Assembly (NCBI GenBank): GCA_038501785.1
Contig: JBAMJR010000194.1
Location: 62,001 to 126,000 of the forward strand
DNA length: 64,000 nucleotides
Direction: 5' to 3'
Source: Myoxocephalus aenaeus
Lineage: Eukaryota > Chordata > Actinopteri > Perciformes > Cottidae
The notes beneath the pieces are model-generated. The model did not search any database. It saw nothing but the letters and a program-made list of their open reading frames with translations, and was not told where the DNA came from. Below, in pieces: positions 44,340-54,690 of the stretch. How positions within the stretch are numbered: position 1 is the stretch's first letter; every line of letters begins with the position of its first letter. Made by a program: the position numbers and the translations under genes.

Positions 44340-45355
44340 TCATCATAGCACAGAGACAGCACTAGTGACAATTACTAATGACCTTCTAGTTGCATCAGAT
44401 AGGGGACTTGTCACTGTACTTGTCTTGTTAGACCTTAGTGCAGCATTCGACACCAATGACCATGACATCTTATTACAGAGACTAGATCAGTCGATTGGTA
44501 TTAAAGGTACAGCACTAAGCTGGTTTAAGTCGTATTTATCAGATCGATCTCAGTTTGTATTTGTAAACGATGAGGCCTCGATGACCACCGCCGTTCGTCA
44601 TGGAGTTCCACAAGGTTCTGTGCTTGGACCAATTTTATTCACCTTATGCTTCCTTTAGACAATATTATCAGAAAACAATCCATAAACTTTCACTGCTATG
44701 CCGATGATACTCAACTATATCTGTCAATCAAGCCAGATGAAATCCACCAGGTCGCTAAACTTCAAGCGTGTCTTAAAGACATCAAAACCTGGATGACCTG
44801 CAACTTCCTGCTGCTGAACTCGGACAAGACTGAAGTTATTCTACTCGGCCCAGAACACCTCAGAAATCAACTATCTGATGATATGGTTTCTCTGGATGGC
44901 ATCGCTCTAGCATCCACCACCACCGTAAGGAATCTCTGAGTTATTTTTGACCAGGACCTATCCTTTGGCTCCCACGTGGAACAGATCTTAAGGACTGCCT
45001 TTTTTCACCTACAGAACATCTCAAAGATCCGGCACATCCTGTCTCAAAGCGATACAGAAACATTGATCCACGCATTTGTTACTTCAAGACTGGATTACTG
45101 TAACTCCTTATTATCAGGCTGCTCTAGTAAGTCTCTTGGGTCTCTCCAGTTGATCCAGAATGCTGCAGCTCGTGTAACGAGGACTAGGAAGAGAGATCAC
45201 ATTACTCCTTACTAGCTGCTCTCCACTGGCTTCCTGTAAGATCAAGAATTACATTAAAAATCCTTCTCCTCACCTACAAAGCCCTAATTGGTGATGCACC
45301 ATCATATCTTCAGGAGCTTATAGTGTCATATTACCCCACTAGAGCGCTGGCCTCG
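44340..45355 (+). mobile_element. L2/Maui-like LINE fragment A
   Basis: Encodes HHSTETALV-like sequence, LLDLSAAFDTNDHDILLQRL, RHGVPQGSVLGPILFTL and the catalytic CYADDTQLYLSIKPDE. It then continues to KTWMTCNFLLLNSDKTEVIL and HAFVTSRLDYCNSLLSGCSS. One frameshift (about 44657) and a stop (about 44937) disable it. It is truncated on the right at about 45355, where the left arm of the inverted duplication begins. Confidence 0.9.
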
Positions 45356-46107
45356 AGCTTCCTGTGGAAGTGGTGTTTCTTGCACAGATTTGCCCATTTT
45401 AAATACAAAATGTCGTCAAGTCACATGAACTCCGCCTACTTTTAGAGGAAGTTTCAATGGTCTGATGATGTCGGTAAACAATAGCTTCATGAAGAGACAA
45501 TCATCCTAAATGTGTGCATGGCATTAGCATTTGATGAGTGGTCAATTAGACTGCAATGAGTCGTCTTGGTGCCACTCTTTGCCACATGGTGGCCTGCAAT
45601 TGCAGCTCCATCAGCAGCACTTTGAAACACAAAAAAATTTAGTTAGCACTGTATATCTACTCCAAAAGGCATATTCCAGCGTAAAACAGCTTCTGAAACA
45701 AAAGACAACAAATCTGAAACCAATGCAGGATGACGGACTAAATTAGAAGAGCATATCTCACTCGAATTTTCAAATGACATACAGCTTACATACTTGAAGA
45801 TGCATAGATCAGCAAAACTACCCCAACAAAAAGCACTTACTGCATTGAAAGACAAAGTTAGTGTATTTGTAAGGGTAATCATAAAGACCAAATCTGGACT
45901 CAAGAGAGGAAAACTGTACTGCATTCAATCCGATCCGACTGTCACAACTAAGACAACCCCAAAGAGAAGCACTTGTGAACACAAGCATCACCAGTGGCTC
46001 TCTTTGAAGTGATGGGAGAGCGATTCCCACACACAGTCTTCTTCTGGCTTCTTCTTCCATTCTGTTGCTTTAGTCACTTAAAACTGCCCCAACATTTAGC
46101 ACATACT

Positions 46108-48125
46108 GAATTCAATTCAATTCAATTCAGTTTATTTTATATAGCCCAACATCACAAATACAAATTTGCCTCAGAGGGCTTTACAATCTGTACACATAAC
46201 ATCCGTGTCCCGGGACCTCACATCGGATCAGGAAAAACTCCCCTAAAAAGATAGTAAAAACCCTTTCACAGGGAAAAAAGGGAAGAAACCTGAGGGAGAG
46301 CAACAGAGGAGGATCCCTCTCCCCGGATGGACAGAAGCAATAGATGTCATGTGGCCAGAATGAATAGCGTAGTTACAGCACATTCAATGAATATGACAGA
46401 AATTATTCATATAATGAGTAGTAGGCACGGTCCATGATCCAGATAATCCACGATCCATGAAGCAGAAGGCGGTAGAGAGGAGGGGGGGGGGGGGGGCATC
46501 AGCAGGGCCATGGCAGCAGGCAGGACCGGTTCCAGGCCGGCTCCATCAGCAGGGCCATGGCAGCAGGCAGGACCGGTTCCAGGCCGGTTCCATCAGCTAG
46601 GCCATGGCAGCAGGTGTAACGGAGTTGATGATTCCACTTGCCATCACTGTCCTTTATTTACAATGTGTTGTCAGTTGGCCACGGAGACTAGCGTGCTGTG
46701 TGACATTAGCGCCACGCTAATAGCTACAGCACGTTGTCTCCGTGGTAAGTGGATTCGTATTAAGCTCCGTTGTGGTATTTAAATAAGTGTATATTTGTTA
46801 ATAAGAATATTATGGGTTGTGTTTAAAAATTATTGTTTTGCCAGGTATGTTAAGTTGAGGTGTTCTTTTATTCTGTCCCAGTCTACAGCACGTTGTCTCC
46901 GTGTCTACAGCACGTTGTCTCCCAGTCTACAGCACGTTGTCTCCCAGTCTACAGCACGTTGTCTCCGTGTCTACAGCACGTTGTCTCCGTGCACGTTGTC
47001 TCCGTGTACGGTAACTCCGTGTGACGGAACTACGGGAGCCTAAGTGAATAAACGGCTGGTTGGAGCCAAAGACAAATCAAGTGTTTCTTGACTGACTAAA
47101 ACACAACGCGAGAGTACACAACTGCTACACAGGCAGGACCGGTTCCAGGCCGGTTCCATCAGCAGAGCCATGGAAGCAGGCAGGACCGGTTCCAGGCAGC
47201 CATGAATCCATGGAAAAAGAAAGTAGAGTTAGTAATGTGCATTGAAGAGACAATAGTTTATCCAGATGGAGAGAAAGAAGAGGAGAGGAGGAGTGAAAGA
47301 GGAAGAGAAGAGGAGCTCAGTGTATCCTAAGATGTCCCCCAGCAGTCTAGGCATAGCAGCATATCTAGGGGCTGGACCAGGGCAAACCTGAGCCAGCCCT
47401 AACTATAAGCCTGAAACAGCCCTAACTATAAGCGCCATCAAAGAGGAAAGTCTTAAGTCTACTCTTAAATGAGGTGACTGTGTCTGCCCCCCGGACTGAA
47501 AGTGGAAGCTGATTCCACAGAACAGGAGCCCGATGACTGAAAGCTCTAGCCCCCAACCTACTTTTTAAGACTCTGGGAACCACAAGTAACCCTGCATTCA
47601 GTGAGCGTAACACTCTAGTGGGGTAATATGGCACTATAAGCTAAGATATGATGGTGCATCACCAGTTAAGGCTTTATAGGTGAGGAGAAGGATTTTAAAT
47701 ATGATTCTCGATCTTACAGGAAGCCAGTGGAGAGCAGCTAGTACAGGAGTAATGTGATCTCTCTTCCGAGTCCTTGTTAGTACACGAGCTGCAGCATTCT
47801 GGATCAGCTGGAGAGACCCAAGGGACTTTCCGGAGCAGCCTGATAATACGGAGTTACAGTAATCCAGTCTTGAAGTAACAAATGCGTGGATCAATGTTTC
47901 TGCATCGCTTTGAGACAGGATGTGCCGGATCTTTGAGATGTTCCGTAGGTGAAAAAAGGCAGTCCTTGAGATCTGTTTCACGTGGGAGCCAAAGGATAGG
48001 TCCTGGTCAAAAATAACTCAGAGATTCCTTACGGTGGTGGTGGATGCCAGAGCGATGCCATCCAGGGAAACCATATCGTCAGATAGTTGATTTCTGAGGT
48101 GTTCTGGGCCGAGTAGAATAACTTC
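46108..48125 (-). mobile_element. L2/Maui-like LINE copy B with nested solo LTR
   Basis: The minus strand has an L2 C-terminal region (RDHITPVLAALHWLPVRSRI, RAFSHRAPVLWNQLPLSV) and a 3' end with GGGCTATATAAAATAAACTG and (AATTG)n. It also has a GC-rich 3' UTR minisatellite (GGCAGCAGGCAGGACCGGTT then CCAGGCC). It interrupts the left arm at TACTGAATTC/AACAGCC; the right arm near 49960 has this site empty. A solo LTR (46615-47129) and a run of 15 G (46482-46496) lie inside. Confidence 0.9.
46615..47129. mobile_element. Solo LTR, 515 bp, with CAGG target duplication
   Basis: It starts TGTAACGGAG and ends AACTGCTACA, with the 4-bp duplication CAGG at 46611-46614 and 47130-47133. The related L2 copy C lacks it, reading GCAGCAGGCAGGACC continuously. 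The 3' part has AATAAACGG. The TG...CA ends and 4-bp duplication point to a Gypsy-like or ERV-like LTR; the family is not certain. Inside (about 46880-47010) the unit CTACAGCACGTTGTCTCC repeats about seven times. Confidence 0.88.
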
Positions 48126-48330
48126 ATTCATTCAACAGCCAATGTTCAAGTTAGGGTAGTATGAGGACTTGGAAATCATGTTGCCCCTTCATATGTCTGT
48201 TGAAGAACACACAACCAAGACAACTTATATATTATATATGATTATATATAGCATATATAATAATACATATTATATTTGTATATATATTATATTATTATTT
48301 ATTATATTATTATATGTTATGTTTTACCGA

Positions 48331-48790
48331 CTATCTAATACACCGTTATTATATTATATATAGTATATATTATATATTGTATATTATGTATTATGTATTA
48401 TATTATAATATATTATATAATTATATGTTATCTGTCATCATTATGATTATTCATCTAACGTAAGAGAAATGAACCCGTTTTATTCATATGAAAGTAAGTC
48501 AACAGTTCAGTAGAGTTGTAATGACCTTAGAGAGTTTTATTTTTAAGTAAGTTGTCTCGTAAAAATGTTGTATCACAAACTGATGTGAGTAAATCAAACA
48601 CTGTAACTCTTCCTCTGTTTTATTATATCTCAATCTCAAGTACGTGTCACATGATCTTCATCATCAGCGAAGGGGAAGAACTCCTCCTGTCTCCAACGGT
48701 GAGACTCTACAAATATGAATGTGTCCTCTTGAATATCTGCCCTATACTAACCAGCTGTTCTCTCCACGACTCTTTCATCCTTCTGCTGGC

Positions 48791-48824
<34 letters not shown>

Positions 48825-48951
48825 CTCCTCCTGCCAGTCAGCCTCCTCTTCCTGGACCACCCATGTCCAGGTCCATGGCCTACCGGAAGAGGAAGGCGGC
48901 CTTGGCTGCTGCTGCTGCTGCTGCCGGCCATGAGGGACATTTTATTGTTTG

Positions 48952-48994
<43 letters not shown>

Positions 48995-49738
48995 TAAGTA
49001 AAACTGTTAAAGTGTGGAATGAAGAAACTGAACTGGTGCTTCAGGACTGCTTTGGGAGTACAGACTGGGGTATGTTCAGAACTGCTGCTCTGAGGGATGA
49101 CTCTACTGTGGACTTAAAGGAATATGCGTCCAGTGTAACGGGCTACATCAGCACATGTGTGGAGAATATTGTGCCCACAAAGCGCTGCAGGATTTACCCC
49201 AATCAAAAACCCTGGATTAACTGTGAAGTTCGGACCATGCTACGTGCCCGCTCCACTGCATTTGCCTCAGACAACGCTGAGGACTACAAGAAGGCCTCAT
49301 AGTTAATATTTATATTTATAAATATATATATATATAATATATATATATACAGTATATATATATATTTATATTATTATATTAATTATTATTATTATATATA
49401 TTTTTTGTGCTATACTGTTATATCTTTTATATTTTGTGCCTTATTTTTATTTATTTTGTACCTTAAGTTTATTCTAATTCTGTGTGTTAGAGGACCCAGC
49501 AAAATAAGCATTGCATTGTATAGAATAACTCTGTTATCTGTGCATATGACAGTAAAACATCTTGAATCTTGAATTTATTTATTATTATTTGCCATCATTT
49601 ATTTTTTTATATGATGAATAAAAGTCTTGCAATCTGCACTTTTGGACCATGAAGCTCAGGCTGTCCAGCTACTGTCTGATGACCTCATGTAGTCTAGCAT
49701 CAGGAGACCAGGACAGATGTGTGGTGACCTCATGTAGC
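48331..49738 (+). pseudogene. Internally deleted copy of the DUF6729-type gene/element
   Basis: The stretch 48665-48770 matches the region after exon 13 (AGCGAAGGGGAAGAACTCCT, CTCCAACGGTGAGACTCT, TGAATGTGTCCTCTTGAATA). The stretch 48830-48960 matches the last exon (CCAGTCAGCCTCCTCTTCCT, CTACCGGAAGAGGAAGGCGG, GCCATGAGGGACATTTTATT). 49600-49725 matches the 3' flank at 38750-38875. About 48322-48400 resembles the 5' intron of copy 1 (CTATCTAATACACCG against CTATTTAATACACTT). So it spans both ends of the unit but lacks most exons. It is interrupted by a LINE fragment at about 48995-49585. It lies in the loop of the inverted duplication. Confidence 0.8.
48995..49585 (+). mobile_element. Short LINE fragment inserted in the deleted copy
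   Basis: Encodes KVWNEETELVLQDCFGSTDW and TCVENIVPTKRCRIYPNQKP, the upstream part of a Rex1-like polyprotein. It then jumps to 3' sequence ending TAAAACATCTTGAATCTTGA. The RT is missing. It sits after an (AT)n run at 48957-48992. Confidence 0.75.
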
Positions 49739-50427
49739 ATCAAAAACATAATATATAATAATATAATATATATACGAATATAATATGTATTATTATATAT
49801 GCTATATAATCATATATAATATATAATACATGTAAATATTGTTTTAAACTTTGTTTTTCAATGCAGTAAGTTGTCTTGGTTGTGTGTTCTTCAACAGACA
49901 TATCAAGGGGCAACATGATTTCCAAGTCCTCATACTACCCTAACTTGAGCATTGGCTGTTGAATTCAGTAAGTGCTAAATGTTGGGGCAGTTTTAAGTGA
50001 CTAAAGCAACAGAATGGAAGAAGAAGCCAGAAGAAGACTGTGTGTGGGAATCGCTCTCCAATCACTTCAAAGAGAGCCACTGGTGATGCTTGTGTTCACA
50101 AGTGCTTCTCTTTGGGGTTGTCTTAGTTGTGACAGTCGGATCGGATTGAATGCAGTACAGTTTTCCTCTCTTGAGTCCAGATTTGGTCTTTATGATTACC
50201 CTTACAAATACACTAACTTTGTCTTTCAATGCAGTAAGTGCTTTTTGTTGGGGTAGTTTTGCTGATCTATGCATCTTCAAGTATGTAAGCTGTATGTCAT
50301 TTGAAAATTCGAGTGAGATATGCTCTTCTAATTTAGTCCGTCATTCTGCATTGGTTTCAGATTTCTTGTCTATTGTTTCAGAAGCTGTTTTACGCTGGAA
50401 TATGCCTTTTGGAGTAGATATACAGTG

Positions 50428-52647
50428 GAAATCTGTCCACAGGCCGAGCAAACAAAAGTGGATAGAAGGACTGCTGCGGTGCCTTGCCCTGGAGAAACTT
50501 ACTTATGTAGTTAAAAAGAAATATAACACCTTTGCAAACATTTGGGGGTCATTTATGGAGTTTCTGGAGGGGGAAGATTTTGTTGCAACGCTGTAGTCTA
50601 TCGTTTCACCTTTTTATATGTATATGTATGTGTATATATATATGTGTATGTGTATGTATATGTCTGTATATGTATATGTGTGTATATGTATATCTGTATG
50701 TATATGTATGTGTGTATGTATATTCAATTCAATTCAATTCAGTTTATTTTATATAGCCCAACATCACAAATACAAGTTTGCCTCGGAGGGCTTTACAATC
50801 TGTACACATAACATCCTGTCCCGGGACCTCACATCGGATCAGGAAAAACTCCCCTAGAAAGATAGTAAAAACCCTTTTACAGGGAAAAAAGGGAAGAAAC
50901 CTGAGGGAGAGCAACAGAGGAGGATCCCTCTCCCCGGATGGACAGAAGCAATAGATGTCATGTGGCCAGAATGAATAGCGTAGTTACAGCACATTCAATG
51001 AATATGACAGAAATTATTCATATAATGAGTATTAGGCATGGTCCATGATCCTGATAATCCATGAAGCAGAAGGCGGTAGAGAGGAGGGGGGCATCAGAAG
51101 GGCCATGGCAGCAGGCAGGACCGGTTCCAGGCCGGTTCCATCAGCAGGGCCATGGCAGCAGGCAGGACCGGTTCCAGGCAGCCATGGATCCATGGCAGGA
51201 GGGGTGGGTGGGGGGGCGGCAGGACCCGGGGCAGGACCCGGGGTAGGACCCGGGGCAGGACCGGTTCCAGGCAGCCATGAATCCATGGAAAAAGAAAGTA
51301 GAGTTAGTAATGTGCATTGAAGAGACAATAGTTTATCCAGATGGAGAGAAAGAAGAGGAGAGGAGGAGTGAAAGAGGAAGAGAAGAGGAGCGAAAGAGGA
51401 AGAGAAGAGGAGCTCAGTGTATCCTAAGATGTCCCCCAGCAGTCTAGGCCTATAGCAGCATATCTAGGGGCTGGACCAGGGCAAACCTGAGCCAGCCCTA
51501 ACTATAAGCCTGAAACAGCCCTAAGTATAAGCGCTATCAAAGAGGAAAGTCTTAAGTCTACTCTTAAATGAGGTGACTGTGTCTGCCCCCCGGACTGAAA
51601 GTGGAAGCTGATTCCACAGAAGAGGAGCACGATAACTGAAAGCTCTAGCCCCCAACCTACTTTTTAAGACTCTGGGAACCACAAGTAACCCTGCATTCAG
51701 TGAGCGTAACGCTCTGGTGGGGTAATATGGCACTATAAGCTCTTTAAGATATGATGGTGCATCACCAGCTAAGGCTTTATAGGTGAGGAGGAGGATTTTA
51801 AATATGATTCTCGATCTTACAGGAAGCCAGTGGAGAGCAGCTAGTACAGGAGTAATGTGATCTCTCTTCCGAGTCCTTGTTAGTACACGAGCTGCAGCAT
51901 TCTGGATCAGCTGGAGAGACCCAAGGGACTTTCCGGAGCAGCCTGATAATACGGAGTTACAGTAATCCAGTCTTGAAGTAACAAATGCGTGGATCAATGT
52001 TTCTGCATCGCTTTGAGACAGGATGTGCCGGATCTTTGAGATGTTCCGTAGGTGAAAAAAGGCAGTCCTTGAGATCTGTTTCACGTGGGAGCCAAAGGAT
52101 AGGTCCTGGTCAAAAATAACTCCGAGATTCCTTACGGTGGTGGTGGATGCCAGAGCGATGCCATCCAGGGAAACCATATCGTCAGATAGTTGATTTCTGA
52201 GGTGTTCTGGGCCGAGTAGAATAACTTCAGTCTTGTCAGAGTTCAGCAACAGGAAGTTGCAGGTCATCCAGGTTTTGATGTCTTTAAGACACGCTTGAAG
52301 TTTAGTGACCTATATATATATATGTATATATATATATAACACAAGTCACATTTAAGGAATGTGGGAGCATTCCATTTGTCGGTTATTATATGTATCTATT
52401 TGTGGATATGCATATCTGTCATCTTCTATTGTTATGTGTTGGTTCTCTGTTGAGGAACAGTCAGTAACACTTAACAAAGGGGGAGAGAGGAAAAAAAAGA
52501 AAAATGCTAGGGATATTGATATCTTTATCTGAAAGGCCTATACATTATTTTTTTGTGTGCCTTTTTGTTTTGTTTTGTTTTGTTATGTTCTGTCTTGTGT
52601 TTGTTTGTGCATTGTGGAAAAGACAACAATAAAAATATTTGTCAAAA
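50428..52647 (+). mobile_element. 5'-truncated L1-like LINE with nested L2
   Basis: The left part encodes KWIEGLLRCLALEKLTYVVK then NTFANIWGSFMEFLEGEDFV and a stop, the C-terminus of an L1-clade ORF2. After a TG/TA microsatellite and nested L2 copy C comes the 3' UTR with GACAACAATAAAAATATTTG and the end TCAAAA. AGATATACAGTG flanks both sides (50416-50427 and 52648-52659). The inverted arm at 45647-45658 shows the site without the insertion. Confidence 0.9.
50722..52310 (-). mobile_element. L2/Maui-like LINE copy C
   Basis: Longest L2 frame in the window (248 codons, 52267-51521 minus): NFLLLNSDKTEVILLGPEHL, FGSHVKQISRTAFFHLRNIS, VTSRLDYCNSVLSGCSGKSL, LWNQLPLSVRGADTVTSFKS. The 3' end is the (ATTCA)n end at 50722. 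The GC-rich 3' UTR has repeats of GGACCGGTTCCAGGC. It is 5'-truncated at the microsatellite (about 52310) and is inserted in the L1 3' UTR. Confidence 0.92.
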
Positions 52648-52960
52648 AGATATACAGTGCTAACTAAATTGTTTTGTGTTTCAAAGTGCTGCTGATGGAG
52701 CTGCAACTGCAGGCCACCATGTGGCAAAGAGTGGCACCAAGACAACTCATTGCAGTCTAATTGACCACTCATCAAATGCTAATGCCATGCACACGTATAG
52801 GATGATTGTCTCTTCATGAAGCTATTGTTTACCGACATCATCAAGACCATTGAAACTTCCTCTAAAAGTAGGCGGAGTTCATGTGACTTGACGACATTTT
52901 CTATTTAAGATGGGCAAATCTGTGCAAGAAACACCACTTCCACAGCTTCTGGGACACAAC

Positions 52961-53690
52961 AAGGATGCAAGGAAGAACCATCTGGACTACGGGGATACCA
53001 TGACTGCTCACTGGAAGTTTTTTATATTGCCTCAACTTGAGCATTGGCTTGTGTTTACTTGAGTAAGTGCTACTTGTTGGGGCGGTTCAACATGACAAAT
53101 TCTACGGATTACAACGGTAGATAGATCTCAATGAAATCACATTCAGATAACCTCAAACTGAGACACCGATGATTCTTTAGTTCATAAGTGCTTCTCTTTG
53201 GGGTTGTCTTACTTGTGACAATCAAATCGGATTGAATACACTACAGTTTTCCCCTCTCTGTCCAGATTTGGTCATCTTGATTACCCTTACAAAAACACTA
53301 ACTTTGTTTTTCAATGCAGTAAGTGCTTTTTGTTGGGGTAGTTTTGCTGATTACATCGTCAAGTATGTGAGCTGCATGTCATTTAAAAACTCTCGTGAGA
53401 TATGCTCTACTAAAATAGATCTCAATGAAACCACATTCAGATAACCTCAAACTGAGACACTGATGATTCTTTAGTTCATAAGTGCTTCTCTTTGGAGTTG
53501 TCTTGGTTGTGTGTTGTTCAACAGACATATCAAGGGGCAACATGATTTCCAAGTCCTCATACTACCCTAACTTGAGCATTGACTGTTGAATTCAGTAAGT
53601 GCTAAATGTTGGGGCAGTTTTAAGTGACTAAAGCAACAGAATGGAAGAAGCCAGAAGAAGACTGTGTGTGAGACTGTTGTGAGACTGTGT
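52961..53690 (+). repeat. Periodic diverged repeats with AAGTGCT...TTGGGG core
   Basis: The core AAGTGCTNNNNNTTGGGG lies near 53063, 53184, 53320, 53477 (TTGGAG) and 53593, spaced 116-157 bp. The same cores lie at about 49967, 50092 and 50235, and inverted at about 45830 and 46085. Some copies are preceded by CAGT, so CAGTAAGTGC resembles a splice donor. Segments such as GCAGTAAGTGCTTTTTGTTG and GGGGTAGTTTTGCTGAT are the same in two copies. Confidence 0.75.
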
Positions 53691-54690
53691 TGTGTGATTT
53701 TGTGCATTTTAGAATTCAGCTGTGTTTTTCAATACAATATCTTGAAATCATCACTTTGACTGTCTTCATTTTAGGTGCATTAATACACAGAAATGAAATA
53801 GTCAAACATTTAGATATGATCAGCTGTATGCATGCACAGATGTGTAAAATAAACATCTATTGTGCCTTATAAATCCAACTGTAGCATGATATTTGGAGAT
53901 TATTATCTTCTTTGCATAATTACATCACAATGAATTATTATGATTCTTTGATGTCAATTATGCTATACAAATACAGTATCATTATTATTCAGGTAGTTAC
54001 TTTGTGTTCTGCTCACATTCTGGAGCTAATCATTTGAACCAAACACTGACCATTTAGTTGGGTAAGATTGAAGGCGAACTGCTGACCTTGTACAGGCTGG
54101 AATGACATCACTTGATGTTTGAGTTACCCTTAATGAGAAAACCCTCAAATACATTAATCTGCATTATTATCCTTATGTGATGAACACGTTAACTTCAGGT
54201 TCACGTGACCCAATCTGACCAATAAATGTGCTGACATGTAGTAGTTTGTGAACATAGCTGCAGAAATGTTGCATTCAATTTCAGAAAAGCAGAACATTAT
54301 TTAAAATAGGTTAAAGGAAAGTTGGCAGAAGCGATGGGAGGTGGACAGAAAACAACGATGGCTTTTCAGAGTCCAGAGGAAAGTGAGATGAGAGAGAAGG
54401 AACAGGAGATGAAACAGATATCAAGACTTAGATTTGCAAACACTGGGCTTAACAGTATATGTTTAAAAAATATTTAGATTTGCGACACTTCTGGTGACAC
54501 ACGTTGCATAGAAACAGAGCTCCGTCGGACAAAACAAGAAATGTGACAACTAAACCTGAATTATACATTAAATTGTAAAGAAGAGAGTGCTTCTAGATAA
54601 TGAGTTTTGAGTACTAGACAAAATAATTACAACAGGCAAGGAACCTCGAAAGAAAAGGAGGATAAACAGAAGCCTCCAAACCAGGCTAAC
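53691..54690. other. AT-rich, no gene recognised; possible L1 5' UTR at right
   Basis: No exon or repeat structure is supported between 53691 and about 54300. From about 54300 the purine-rich sequence on the plus strand leads into the L1 ORF1, and may be its 5' UTR. Confidence 0.4.

Larger units (their letters stand above)
45363..48330. repeat. Left arm of a ~1-kb inverted duplication (interrupted)
   Basis: The sequences 45363-46107 and 48126-48330 are an inverted copy of 49740-50427 plus 52648-52950. For example GAAGTGGTGTTTCTTGCACA at 45368 is inverted near 52925, and CAGCCAATGTTCAAGTTAGG at 48134 is inverted near 49940. The arm is broken by L2 copy B (46108-48125). It retains the empty site CACTGTATATCT (45647-45658) for the L1 insertion in the other arm. 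Confidence 0.9.
49740..52960. repeat. Right arm of the ~1-kb inverted duplication (interrupted)
   Basis: Inverted counterpart of 45363-48330. It consists of 49740-50427 and 52648-52950 and is split by a 5'-truncated L1 (50428-52647) with a 12-bp target duplication. It keeps the empty site for L2 copy B near 49960 (GGCTGTTGAATTCAGTAAG). An open frame at 50150-50427 on plus is the same as the minus frame at 45924-45650; it shows no known domain. Confidence 0.9.

Noticed and set aside
45643..45924. 93-codon minus frame also present at 50150
   Set aside because: The pair is conserved only because it lies in the inverted duplication; no domain, and the 50150 version simply runs into the inserted L1.
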